From Candidatus Bipolaricaulota bacterium (GTDB lineage: Bacteria; Bipolaricaulota; Bipolaricaulia; UBA7950; UBA9294), in assembly GCA_003979035.1 (NCBI GenBank), contig RXOA01000108.1, positions 1-34,320 of the forward strand: DNA of 34,320 bases, read 5' to 3'. The notes beneath the pieces were generated by a model. That model saw only the letters and a list, made by a program, of their open reading frames with translations, was not told the DNA's origin and ran no database searches. The translations under genes were made by a program, and so were the position numbers. The stretch's first letter is position 1. The number at the start of each line of letters is the position of its first letter. Of this stretch, positions 9,742-18,472 are shown piece by piece.

Positions 9742-11069
9742 GATTTGGGGAACTTGTATACGCCGTCTGTTTCCAGAATCTTCCTCCGCGAAGCGGCGCA
9801 CACCCGACGGTCCGAGTCGCCGGCTTGAATCGCAAGGCGAAACAAGTCATATGACGTCATGAGGCAGAATCCCTGAGATTTGCAGCCGCGGCGAACCGCG
9901 TCCGTGTACTCGGTGGATCGTTGCCGGGGATCGAGGTGCCTGAATCCACTGACAACGAGGATCCCTTTCTTGGGGTCGGTGTTCTCGGTTCGTGCGCGGT
10001 CGATGAACCCCAACAGACGGCGATACGGCTGGACATCGACGGCACTGTCCGATGCAGCGAACATCATCCAGGCATCGCCTTCGAGGGAGCGGATGAGAAG
10101 CCCGTCCCGATGTTGCTCTGCCTCGAACCCAAGAGCGCGGCAAGCATCCTCTCCCGCTTGCCTGAGAGCCCCTTGGCTTTGCGCGAACAAGAGGCGCTTC
10201 ATCAGCGTGGCCGAGTCGTATCGTTTCCGAGTCTCTTCGATCTTGTCGCTGAGCTTGTCGCGCCGGCTGGTCAAGCTGGCAAGCTCGTCCCGCAGAGCAG
10301 GCTCTCCCGCCGTTTCGTAGGAGCCGATCCAATCGGGCGCGCCTTCGAATCCCGTACGAGAACAGCCTTTCATCACGGCTTCGACCAGTGCCGTCGCTTC
10401 GGACGCGGGGGATGCGCCGCACGTTGGCGGAAGAAGAACAAGCCGGCCCTCTCCGTAAGGAATCTCTACCGCGATGACATCACCGATCCGATTGCGGGCA
10501 AGCACGGTGGCAAAATGCTCGATCGGCGTCTCGAGAAGATCCTGGTAAACCGCCTCGTATTGAAGTGTTCCTATCATCCGATTGAGGAACTCCTCAAATG
10601 GGCTATCCGTCCCGGCGAGCCGAATATCCGTGCCCCGGCGGGGGACGAAGCGGCTGTTCGCCGGGAATGACAGATGGTATTGCCGATCGACATGCGAGAC
10701 GGACGGCAGCCAGCTGTAGCGATCGATTCGCTCGGAAGGGCCGTCATCGGAAAGGATATGAAGAGCCCGTCCATGCGGGCGAAGACGGCACACCAACGTT
10801 CCTCCCGCCTTGAGCAAGAGATCGGATGCCTCTCGTCGTCGCCGGGCCATCGCGGAGGACACGGCACGTCCGAGACCGAGATCGTGCCCTCGATGGGTTC
10901 GACGATCTCCCGAACCGTCGATTCCAACGGTGGCCCAATGGCTGGGAATGGACAAGGGATCGACCAAGACGGCGTCAACCGAGGAGAACGATGGGGCATC
11001 GAAGAAGCCCTCGCGGGCGAGAGCTTCGTGAGCAAGCATCCATTCGACTGCAAGCAGGTGTCGCATCAT
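9738..11069 (-). CDS. Uncharacterised protein with coiled coil and degenerate restriction-endonuclease-like C-terminal region
   Basis: Long ORF with GTGA overlap to mraY; LGFEAEQHRDGLLIRSLEGDAWMMFAASDSAVDVQPYRRLLGFIDR...KGILVVSGFRHLDPRQRS...GFCLMTSYDLFRLA resembles PD-(D/E)XK-like folds but lacks an E-x-K. Confidence 0.7.
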   Translation of the reverse strand: MMRHLLAVEWMLAHEALAREGFFDAPSFSSVDAVLVDPLSIPSHWATVGIDGSGDRRTHRGHDLGLGRAVSSAMARRRREASDLLLKAGGTLVCRLRPHGRALHILSDDGPSERIDRYSWLPSVSHVDRQYHLSFPANSRFVPRRGTDIRLAGTDSPFEEFLNRMIGTLQYEAVYQDLLETPIEHFATVLARNRIGDVIAVEIPYGEGRLVLLPPTCGASPASEATALVEAVMKGCSRTGFEGAPDWIGSYETAGEPALRDELASLTSRRDKLSDKIEETRKRYDSATLMKRLLFAQSQGALRQAGEDACRALGFEAEQHRDGLLIRSLEGDAWMMFAASDSAVDVQPYRRLLGFIDRARTENTDPKKGILVVSGFRHLDPRQRSTEYTDAVRRGCKSQGFCLMTSYDLFRLAIQAGDSDRRVCAASRRKILETDGVYKFPKS

Positions 11070-11078
11070 TGCGCCGCT

Positions 11079-11107
11079 ATCTTATCGCGGGGGTTTCTTC
11101 GGTCCAA
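11079..11107 (-). promoter_or_regulatory. Predicted promoter with leaderless spacing for the 11069 gene/mraY unit
   Basis: Minus strand TTGGAC-17 nt-TAAGAT, then 9 nt to ATG, no Shine-Dalgarno. Confidence 0.55.
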
Positions 11108-11150
11108 GCGCAACCGGGTTTGGAAGGAAAGCATCAGCTAGGGAATGGCG

Positions 11151-11852
11151 CTACTCAAGCGCTCCGAGAAGGGCCTGCCCCAACTCCGCGGGTTCGACAC
11201 GCGACAAGGCCAGCTCGACATCCTGCAGAAGGATTACGGAGCCGCCAAGATAGGCGAGGCGCTGTTCCACGGCCGAGTACACCGACAGGTAATCCAGCGG
11301 ACTGCCCCCTCCTTCTCGATAATCGCCGAGGGCATCAGAGATGTGCATGACAAGGAGGTTGAATCTCTGTTGAGGGAGAGCTGTTCCCCCGGTGGAACTT
11401 GGATTGCCGGCGAAGATTCCCTTGGAGAAAAGGAGATCGCGAACACCCGCCTGCAATTGCGCGCGAAGCTGCACCTCGAAACGAATCGCCGACAAGGCAA
11501 CCCGGCGACTGATTCCCTCGACGACTTTGTCGATCAACCAGTCAACTGGGAGGGCCTGTTCCAGAGTCATCGCTAGCGCGAGCAGAACAGCCTCTTTGTC
11601 TGCCAGAACTCCCGTCGCTTGAATGATACGATCGGTGACGAGAAACGCATCCTGCGGCGTGAGCGTGTTGGCGGAGATTCCAAACTGGAAGGCGTCGAGA
11701 ATTCTGTCTGTCGAGGGAATGGACGCCGCTCTCAGAAGATCTTCCACCGAGTCAAGCGGAGTCTGGGCCGAAACCTGCGTCCCAGCAGCCGCCACGAGCA
11801 CGACGGTCAGAGACAGGGCCAACATTGCGATCACAGTTCTGCCAAGCTTCAT
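11151..11852 (-). CDS. Hypothetical secreted/periplasmic protein
   Basis: Signal peptide MKLGRTVIAMLALSLTVVLVAAAGTQVSAQ; start overlaps preceding gene stop (ATGA-type). Confidence 0.75.
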   Translation of the reverse strand: MKLGRTVIAMLALSLTVVLVAAAGTQVSAQTPLDSVEDLLRAASIPSTDRILDAFQFGISANTLTPQDAFLVTDRIIQATGVLADKEAVLLALAMTLEQALPVDWLIDKVVEGISRRVALSAIRFEVQLRAQLQAGVRDLLFSKGIFAGNPSSTGGTALPQQRFNLLVMHISDALGDYREGGGSPLDYLSVYSAVEQRLAYLGGSVILLQDVELALSRVEPAELGQALLGALE

Positions 11853-12430
11853 GCGTCGCCTCCTGCCAACCCGATATAGCGCACGGAACTGTAGCCGCCG
11901 TAGCTGCGTACTGTCTCATCTGCGGCCGGATCCTGTCCCCACCACTGCCCGTCAACCACGAAAGCGTATTCATAGCGGCCGGGATCTAGGGTTAGCTCAA
12001 CTCTCCAAATGCCGTCCAGATCTTCGTCAGCGAGAGGCGTTGCCTCCCAATTGTTGAAGCTACCGACAAGGACGACTTCGGAAGCATTGGGTGCTGGGAC
12101 AAGGAACACGGTGGTTCCAAAGGCCACGCCGCCGCCGGCCTCCGCCAGACGCTCGGCTGGGTTGAGCTGCGGAGAAAGCTCCGGCAGGAACAATCCTCCG
12201 ACGATAAGGAACACGGCCGCCGTTGCTGCGAGAACGACGAGCTGGCCCATCCGGCCCGCCTTGCTGGGTGCGACTAGATCACGTATCAGATCTCCGAATC
12301 CCGGTTTGGGCAATCGTCCTTCGAGTTCTTCCGAGATGCGTGACTCGAGCCCCTCAAGGCGATCCCGGTGGAGGGCGGCCTCGTGTTCGAACGTCTCCTT
12401 CAGCTGGTGCTCAAGATCATCGTTGTACAT
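11849..12430 (-). CDS. Putative anti-sigma factor: cytoplasmic helix, single TM, extracytoplasmic CBM48/AMPK-glycogen-binding-like domain
   Basis: TM LVVLAATAAVFLIVGGLFL; CBM48 signature VVLVGSFNNWEATPLADEDLDGIWRVELTLDPGRYEYAFVVDGQWWGQDP; overlaps the sigma factor gene. Confidence 0.8.
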   Translation of the reverse strand: MYNDDLEHQLKETFEHEAALHRDRLEGLESRISEELEGRLPKPGFGDLIRDLVAPSKAGRMGQLVVLAATAAVFLIVGGLFLPELSPQLNPAERLAEAGGGVAFGTTVFLVPAPNASEVVLVGSFNNWEATPLADEDLDGIWRVELTLDPGRYEYAFVVDGQWWGQDPAADETVRSYGGYSSVRYIGLAGGDA

Positions 12431-12977
12431 GATCGGTCAAGCCATCCTTCTCCATGATTCTCTTTAACTGGATCTTCGCTCGATGGATCCTCGTCTTCAC
12501 GGTCCCTTCAGGCACGGCAAGAATCTCGGCAATCTCATTGTAAGCCAGTTCATTGTAAAACCTGAGCACGAGCGGTGTTCGGTACAAGTACGGAAGCTGA
12601 TCCAGCGCCTTCCTCACCTGTCCCAGTCGAACGTCTCGTGCGTACTCCACAGCAGGATCGGATCCGCCCGCGATCTCATCGGGTGGCGGGATCACCGGGT
12701 GATAGCGGCGGTGTCTGAGCCGGTTTCGGCAGAGATTCGATGCGATGGTAAAAATCCACGTCGAGAATTTCTTGTCGAGCTTGTAGCGGCGCAAGTTCTC
12801 ATAGGCACGAATGAATGCGTCGTGTGTGATATCTTCCGCATCCGCCGGATTGTGAAGGAAACCCAAACACAACCCGAACACGGCGTCCTTGTAACGGGCG
12901 ACGATTTCCCCCCAAGCTTCCGTCTCTCCCTGCAGCGATGCACGCAACAGACTCACCTCGTCGAACAGCCTGTACAC
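12417..12977 (-). CDS. ECF-type RNA polymerase sigma factor
   Basis: Region 2 DAEDITHDAFIRAYENLRRY.KKFSTWIFTIASNLCRNRLR; region 4 LPYLYRTPLVLRFYNELAYNEIAEILAVPEGTVKTRIHRAKIQL. GTG start after AGGAGGT. Confidence 0.92.
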   Translation of the reverse strand: MYRLFDEVSLLRASLQGETEAWGEIVARYKDAVFGLCLGFLHNPADAEDITHDAFIRAYENLRRYKLDKKFSTWIFTIASNLCRNRLRHRRYHPVIPPPDEIAGGSDPAVEYARDVRLGQVRKALDQLPYLYRTPLVLRFYNELAYNEIAEILAVPEGTVKTRIHRAKIQLKRIMEKDGLTDHVQR

Positions 12978-13173
12978 GCCGGCCTGACCTCCTGCTGACC
13001 AATATACACCGAGTTTATCGATTGGTTTCGCGTTTCGACATCGGTCACCTCCCATCAGGACGAATCCCCCGAGAGAGGCGGGACGGCGTTCACCAACGGG
13101 ACCGTTGTATCCAGGTAGACTCCTCCTAGATTGGCCCATAGGGAGGCTACGCGTGCGAGAACAAGGAGGAGAT

Positions 13174-14532
13174 ATGCCTGCGTTTGGAGAAGCAGCGCCA
13201 AGAGGTTTGATTCGTCGCATACTAGTCGCGATGCTGCTTTGCGGGTTGGCCTTCGGGATTGCTGCCTGCCGAGGGTTTTTCGGGCAAGCCCCGATTGCCC
13301 TCCTCGACTTCACATCAGGCAACGATCAGGAAGCGCCCGTGGTGTATGTGTTTGATCTCGCTGATTCGAACGACCCGGATGGCCTGATTGTGGGCTACGA
13401 ACTGGACTACGGTGATGGCGCCGCAGCGGATATCGGAACGGACGTGACCGATACGCCTACGCATACGTACGACGAGGCGGGGACCTTTGAAATCACACTG
13501 ACGGTCACCGACAACGACGGGCGAATCGGGATGGTCAGTCGAACGATCACGATCGGGCCGGCAATGATTACGTTCTCCGTCGATCGTGACGGAAGCGGCG
13601 TGACTTGGGACTATGACATCTGGCAGATGAAATCTGACGGATCGGAGCAGGGAGCGATCTACCTAAACACGGGCGATGAAGAAGTGTTCCCGGCGCTTGT
13701 GCCCACGACCAGGAACAGAGTCGCCTACGCCTCGGATGCAGATGGCGATTGGGACATCTTCACCATCAGCCTTGCCGGAGGTCCGCTCGGGCAGAACCAG
13801 CTGACCGAGCAGACATCGAGCGAAATCCAACCTAGCTGGTCGCGGAACGGGGCATTGATTGCGTTCTCGTCCAATACTGCCGCTCCAGCTTCGACGGACA
13901 GCTGGGAGATCTGGACGATGACCTCTGAGGGGTTGTCGCAGGCAAAGCTGACCTCCCAGAGTCCCTCCTGGGCGATCGCCCCCTCGTACTCAACTGCAAG
14001 CGATGATCTCCTGTTCGTCTCGAACAAGGATGCAGCGGGCGGGAGTTCGATCTGGCTTTGGGACAGCGTGACCGAAACGGCAACTGAGTTGTTCGACGGG
14101 CCGGGGCGCGATGGAGATGCGTCCCCGACTGGGTTCGAAGCTTCTCTGGCGACTGCAGTCGGCCTTCCGGCGGTGGCAGGGATCTCGAAACCGGTATGGA
14201 GTCCGACGGGCACCGAGATTGCTTTCTCGAGCGAGCGCCTGGGGTTCGGCGGGATCGTTGACATCTGGGTCATGGACGCGGCCGGTGAGAACGAAGTGAC
14301 GCTCGAAGCGTATGTCGAAGCGATTGTTGGTTCATCGCTTTCCGGGATCACCACCGATGACGATGAATTCTGTCCGTTCTGGTTGGAGGATGGGAGCGGC
14401 CTCGTGTTCGCGCGAGTTGAAACAAGCGGCTTGTACAACCTGTACAAAGTCTCGTTCGACGATGGTGTGGTGACGAAGCTGACGGCAATCGGCGACAACG
14501 TCTTCCCCGCCGTCAAGGAGTTCGACCTTTAG
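13174..14532 (+). CDS. Lipoprotein with PKD domain and TolB/PD40-like beta-propeller repeats
   Basis: AAGGAGGagatATG; lipobox-like LAFGIAAC; PKD DPDGLIVGYELDYGDG..THTYDEAGTFEITLTVTDN; repeats QPSWSRNGALIAFSSN, KPVWSPTGTEIAFSSER. Confidence 0.88.
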   Translation: MPAFGEAAPRGLIRRILVAMLLCGLAFGIAACRGFFGQAPIALLDFTSGNDQEAPVVYVFDLADSNDPDGLIVGYELDYGDGAAADIGTDVTDTPTHTYDEAGTFEITLTVTDNDGRIGMVSRTITIGPAMITFSVDRDGSGVTWDYDIWQMKSDGSEQGAIYLNTGDEEVFPALVPTTRNRVAYASDADGDWDIFTISLAGGPLGQNQLTEQTSSEIQPSWSRNGALIAFSSNTAAPASTDSWEIWTMTSEGLSQAKLTSQSPSWAIAPSYSTASDDLLFVSNKDAAGGSSIWLWDSVTETATELFDGPGRDGDASPTGFEASLATAVGLPAVAGISKPVWSPTGTEIAFSSERLGFGGIVDIWVMDAAGENEVTLEAYVEAIVGSSLSGITTDDDEFCPFWLEDGSGLVFARVETSGLYNLYKVSFDDGVVTKLTAIGDNVFPAVKEFDL

Positions 14533-14588
14533 GAGTTGAGCCGAATGGTCTACTTGATCCGGAACCAGCGCCTGAACTAAGGGCTGGA

Positions 14589-16112
14589 TCAGCGCCGCGA
14601 GGCTGTCCCAGACAGGTTCGCGGCGCTTCGCTTTGCGCCGAGTCGAGTCCGAACTCGGATCCAGACTCCCCAGGCGATCCATGCTGCAATCCATCCTAGC
14701 AGAAGCGGAATCTCCCCCCATGCGACATAGAGAGAGCGATCCCGGCGCAGCTCGACTTCGGCGGAAAGGATGCCTTGTGAACCCGATTCGGCAAGGATCG
14801 ACCCTCGAGGATCGATGACGCCCGAAATCCCGCCATTTGCCGCCTGCGCAAGATATCGCCGCGTTTCCACAGCACGGAACACGGCGCAGGCGAAGTGCGC
14901 CTCGAGCTCAGAGCTGTAGGCAAACCAGGCATCGTTCGTGATGACGACAAGCAGTTCCGCTCCGTTCGCTGCGAACCCCCTCGTGATTGCAGGAAAGCTT
15001 GACTCGAAACAGATCGGTGTTCCGTAGACATCAACCGGAGACACGTCGGCCCCTCGGGACACATCGAGCGGCAGGAACGAGCGAACAAGGACGCCGAGAC
15101 CAAGTCGGTCGAGAAGCCCGCGTGCCGGAATCCACTCCCCAAACGGCACCAGACGAATCATGTCGTAGCGATCCTTGACTTGCCCGTCTTCGCCGATCAG
15201 AACGGCGGCATTGTAGACTTTCCCATCGCGTAGGTCTCCCGTGCCGAAAAGCAGCGATATTCCCGAAGACCGCGCGAGTTCCTCGAATCGGGGGAGAAGT
15301 CTGGAGTCGACCAGGATGTATCCGGGCAAGATGGATTCCGGAAACACGATGAGATCAGGTTGAGCCTCGGCCGCCGTTGCGCCAAGTTGCAGGTAACGAT
15401 CTCGAAGATCGAGAAGATGAATCCCATCCAGTTTGACGTCCTGGGTGACGTCAGATCCGATGACGGCCACGGACATAGGTTCCGGCGGGGAATCGGTAGA
15501 AGAAATCGGAAACACGGCAAACACGGCGGCTATGGCGATCACAACACACGAAAGCAGTACGGGAAAAGGCGAGCGGCGTCGCGCGGCCAAGGCAAGTCCG
15601 CCGTTGGCGAGAAGGATGAGTGTGGACATGAACCACGGGCCGAAGACACTTGCCGCTTGGATGAGCTCCGGTGTTCGATACAGCGCCGAATACAACGTGG
15701 AGAATCCGAACCCCATCGATCCTTGTGCCCGCAACCACTCCATCAGCGTCCACAGGAAAGGAGACACGAGCATGAAGGCCGTTGCCGTGCCCCACCGGCG
15801 TTCCGCTAGCGTTACGGCAGCCTTCCAGATCGCGACGGACAAGCCGTAGAAGCCAATCAATGCGATATAGCCTGCGAGAACCATCGGCGTGAACCGCCAC
15901 AATGTCAGCAACCAGCGTAAATCGACGGCAAAGAAAGCTACTCCCAGGGCCCATCCGGTAAGGAAACCGGAACGCCGTCCATGCAGAAGAAGCGCAGGGA
16001 CCAATGCAGCAAAAACCATGACACCCAGCGGCAGATGCCCACTGGGCATCGAAAGCGCGAGCACGGCGCCGGCAAGCCAGGGGTAGATTTTCTGTATCCG
16101 TAGCTTCGCCAT
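14589..16112 (-). CDS. lnt: Apolipoprotein N-acyltransferase
   Basis: CN-hydrolase motifs FPESILPG, GTGDLRDGKVYNAAVLI, PICFESSFPAITRGFAANGAELLVVITNDAWF after multi-TM region. Start at MAKLRIQKIYP; upstream ORF extension is antisense to lgt. Confidence 0.92.
   Translation of the reverse strand: MAKLRIQKIYPWLAGAVLALSMPSGHLPLGVMVFAALVPALLLHGRRSGFLTGWALGVAFFAVDLRWLLTLWRFTPMVLAGYIALIGFYGLSVAIWKAAVTLAERRWGTATAFMLVSPFLWTLMEWLRAQGSMGFGFSTLYSALYRTPELIQAASVFGPWFMSTLILLANGGLALAARRRSPFPVLLSCVVIAIAAVFAVFPISSTDSPPEPMSVAVIGSDVTQDVKLDGIHLLDLRDRYLQLGATAAEAQPDLIVFPESILPGYILVDSRLLPRFEELARSSGISLLFGTGDLRDGKVYNAAVLIGEDGQVKDRYDMIRLVPFGEWIPARGLLDRLGLGVLVRSFLPLDVSRGADVSPVDVYGTPICFESSFPAITRGFAANGAELLVVITNDAWFAYSSELEAHFACAVFRAVETRRYLAQAANGGISGVIDPRGSILAESGSQGILSAEVELRRDRSLYVAWGEIPLLLGWIAAWIAWGVWIRVRTRLGAKRSAANLSGTASRR
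14592..14626. terminator. Strong hairpin in the 3' end of lnt, possible bidirectional terminator or pause
   Basis: GCGCCGCGA-gg-CTGTC-cca-GACAG-gt-TCGCGGCGC; no clean U-tract. Confidence 0.35.
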
Positions 16113-16121
16113 ATACTCTGG

Positions 16122-16127
16122 ATCATA
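16122..16127 (-). promoter_or_regulatory. Predicted -10 (TATGAT) of lnt with leaderless spacing
   Basis: TATGAT followed by 9 nt then ATG; no Shine-Dalgarno; no good -35. Confidence 0.4.
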
Positions 16128-16145
16128 TCGGTTGGGGGGGATGCG

Positions 16146-16964
16146 ATGCACCCGATACTTGCTGAGTTGGGACCGGTCACGATTCGCTACTACGGCTTGA
16201 TGTACGTGGTTGCCATCTGTGTCGGAATGTGGCTTCTCTCCCTGGAAGTGAAGCGGAAACACATTCCTCTGCCGACCGAGCGCCTGTTCGATTTGTTGTT
16301 GTGGGTGATTCCGGCGGCGATCATTGGAGCGCGGCTGTACTACGTTGCGTTCCAGTGGAGCTACTACGCGCGCTACCCCATCGACATCCTCAAGATATGG
16401 GAGGGAGGCCTGGCGATTCACGGAGGCGTCTTGGGCGGCGTGCTGGTCGTGTTTCTGTTCTCGCGTCGCACCCACGTTCTGTTCTGGCGGCTCACCGACG
16501 CGTTGGCGCCGAGTCTGATCCTCGGACAAGCGATCGGGCGGATCGGAAACCTGATGAACGGAGACGCGTTCGGTCTGCCGACGTCCCTTCCGTGGGGGAT
16601 CAGATTCCCGGCCGAATCCCCTGCCGGACGGGCCTTTCCGAACCAGGCAACGCATCCGACGATGATCTACGAGATGATGGGGAATCTTGCGATCTTCTCT
16701 CTATTGTGGTTTGTCTTGCGGAAGCGGGGCTATCGAGACGGGTTTGTCACGGCGCTCTACTTTTCTCTGTACTCGCTCGTGCGATTTCTGGTCAGTTTTG
16801 TTCGAGCCGACAGCCTGTGGCTTGGCTCGTTCCGCATCGCCCAAGTCGTCAGCCTTGCCTTGATCGTTGGGTTCGGCTCCTGGATCGCGGTCGGACGTTT
16901 GTATAGGCGGGCTACAAACGGAAACGAGAACCAAGGTAGAACTGACGTGCAAGGGGGTTCGTAA
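16146..16964 (+). CDS. lgt: Prolipoprotein diacylglyceryl transferase
   Basis: MHPILAELGPVTIRYYGLMYVV, GARLYYV, GGLAIHGGVLGG, GRIGNLMNGDAFGLPTSLPWGIRFP, HPTMIYEM. Confidence 0.96.
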   Translation: MHPILAELGPVTIRYYGLMYVVAICVGMWLLSLEVKRKHIPLPTERLFDLLLWVIPAAIIGARLYYVAFQWSYYARYPIDILKIWEGGLAIHGGVLGGVLVVFLFSRRTHVLFWRLTDALAPSLILGQAIGRIGNLMNGDAFGLPTSLPWGIRFPAESPAGRAFPNQATHPTMIYEMMGNLAIFSLLWFVLRKRGYRDGFVTALYFSLYSLVRFLVSFVRADSLWLGSFRIAQVVSLALIVGFGSWIAVGRLYRRATNGNENQGRTDVQGGS

Positions 16965-17625
16965 CGAGTTCGTCGGCCGTTCCTTCGACGATGATCTTCC
17001 CTTCGTGAATCAAGTATGTGTAATCGGTCACGGCGAGCGTGTCTCGGACATTGTGATCGGTAATCACGAAGCCGATCTGCTGTTCCTTCAATCGGTTGAG
17101 ACAGCCCTGCAGATCATGGATTGTCAGCGGATCAATCCCGGAGAACGGCTCGTCAAGAAGGATGAAAGACGGCGATGTGGCCAGCGCGCGCGCGATCTCC
17201 AATCGCCTGCGTTCCCCCGAAGACAGCGTAGACGCCAGGTGGGACTGGAGCGATGTCAATGCAAATTCCTCCAGCAGCTGTTGGCGAGTCCGCTCCATTT
17301 CGTTTCTTGATTGCGTCCACTCAAGGACGAGGTTCAGATTGTCGGCGACTGTCGCTTTTACGAAGATCGACGGTTCTTGCGGAAGGTAGCTGACTCCCAT
17401 CCGCGCTCTTTGGTGGAACGGAAGCGAGGCGAGATTGCGGCCGTCGAGTGTCACCGAACCCTGCTCGGTGCCGATGAATCCGACCATCATTCGGAAGGTC
17501 GTTGTTTTTCCCGCTCCATTGGGGCCGAGAAGCCCGATGATCTCGCCCCGAGAGACCCGAAGCGACAGGTGATCGACCACACAGCGCTGTTGGTAGTGCT
17601 TCACAAGGTTTGCGGCTTCAAGCAT
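16912..17625 (-). CDS. lptB: LPS export ABC transporter ATP-binding protein
   Basis: GLLGPNGAGKTTTFRMMVGF, YLPQEPSIFVKATV, LSSGERRRLEIARALATSPSFILLDEPFSGIDP, C-terminal ARQFYLGSRFRL. Confidence 0.93.
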   Translation of the reverse strand: MLEAANLVKHYQQRCVVDHLSLRVSRGEIIGLLGPNGAGKTTTFRMMVGFIGTEQGSVTLDGRNLASLPFHQRARMGVSYLPQEPSIFVKATVADNLNLVLEWTQSRNEMERTRQQLLEEFALTSLQSHLASTLSSGERRRLEIARALATSPSFILLDEPFSGIDPLTIHDLQGCLNRLKEQQIGFVITDHNVRDTLAVTDYTYLIHEGKIIVEGTADELVTNPLARQFYLGSRFRL

Positions 17626-18472
17626 CGTTCTCCGGGTTCAACAGAGTCTCATCAAGCTCCACCTCGAATTCGAGGAACACCTGTCCGTCCGCCTCCCAGC
17701 CGTTCGAAGTCACGCGCAGTGTATCTGCAGTGATTTCCCCCTGCGAGAATGACGCGGAAACATCTCCCTCCAACAGGATCGACGACACCAGGGTCGAGTC
17801 CTCCGTCGTCTCCAGGGTCATCGTTTCGCAATGATAGATGTCGTCGCCGATTTCGACGATGACAGAACGCTCGATGACAACTTGATCGTTGACCATCGAC
17901 GCGATCTCGGCGGAGATGTCGGCGATTCGTCCGTCTTCCAGTTCGATGCTCAAGACAACCCCGCCGTGAAACGAGAGGTGCTCATTCGGCAGGCTGAGTT
18001 CCATCATCGGGGCCGTCAACCACCCGGCGGAAAACAGCGCGGAAGCTTCCGACCCTAACAGTGTTTCGTCTTGTCGCCACCACATCATCTCATCGGCGGA
18101 TAGCGTGTACTCGCGGGATCGGGTCTCCGTCCGATGAGCGATCAGCGAAGGGGATTGAGTCAACTTCCCCTGCTGTGGGGTGAAATCGACGTGACCCGCG
18201 GTCACGGACAGCGTCACGTCGCCCTGTTTCGCGAATTGAAGCGTAAGCCCTGAGAGGCTTCCGGTTTGCGTCTCTTGCATCATGGAGCCCGACGTTGCGT
18301 CCAGCAACCACCTCACGTCGCCCGATTCGTCATACCCGACCAAATGAAGGGCATGAATGTCGGCCGGCCGGGTTCCCGATTCGGAAGATCCAATCGGGGC
18401 GAACACAACGGCCGCAAACCCGCCGGCAAAACACAGTGCTGCCAGGGTCAACAGCAATGTCTTTCGAGACAT
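17618..18472 (-). CDS. lptC: LptC-like periplasmic LPS export protein, possibly with a LptA/OstA-like second half
   Basis: N-terminal TM then beta-rich repeats; adjacent to lptB; two successive OstA/LptC-like halves. Confidence 0.7.
   Translation of the reverse strand: MSRKTLLLTLAALCFAGGFAAVVFAPIGSSESGTRPADIHALHLVGYDESGDVRWLLDATSGSMMQETQTGSLSGLTLQFAKQGDVTLSVTAGHVDFTPQQGKLTQSPSLIAHRTETRSREYTLSADEMMWWRQDETLLGSEASALFSAGWLTAPMMELSLPNEHLSFHGGVVLSIELEDGRIADISAEIASMVNDQVVIERSVIVEIGDDIYHCETMTLETTEDSTLVSSILLEGDVSASFSQGEITADTLRVTSNGWEADGQVFLEFEVELDETLLNPENDA

Noticed and set aside
12978-13322. N-terminal extension of the sigma factor ORF
   Set aside because: GTG at 12977 has a good AGGAGGT SD and gives a standard-length ECF sigma factor.
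16113-16655. N-terminal extension of the lnt ORF
   Set aside because: Extension is antisense to lgt and charged rather than membrane-like; MAKLRIQKIYP is the plausible start.
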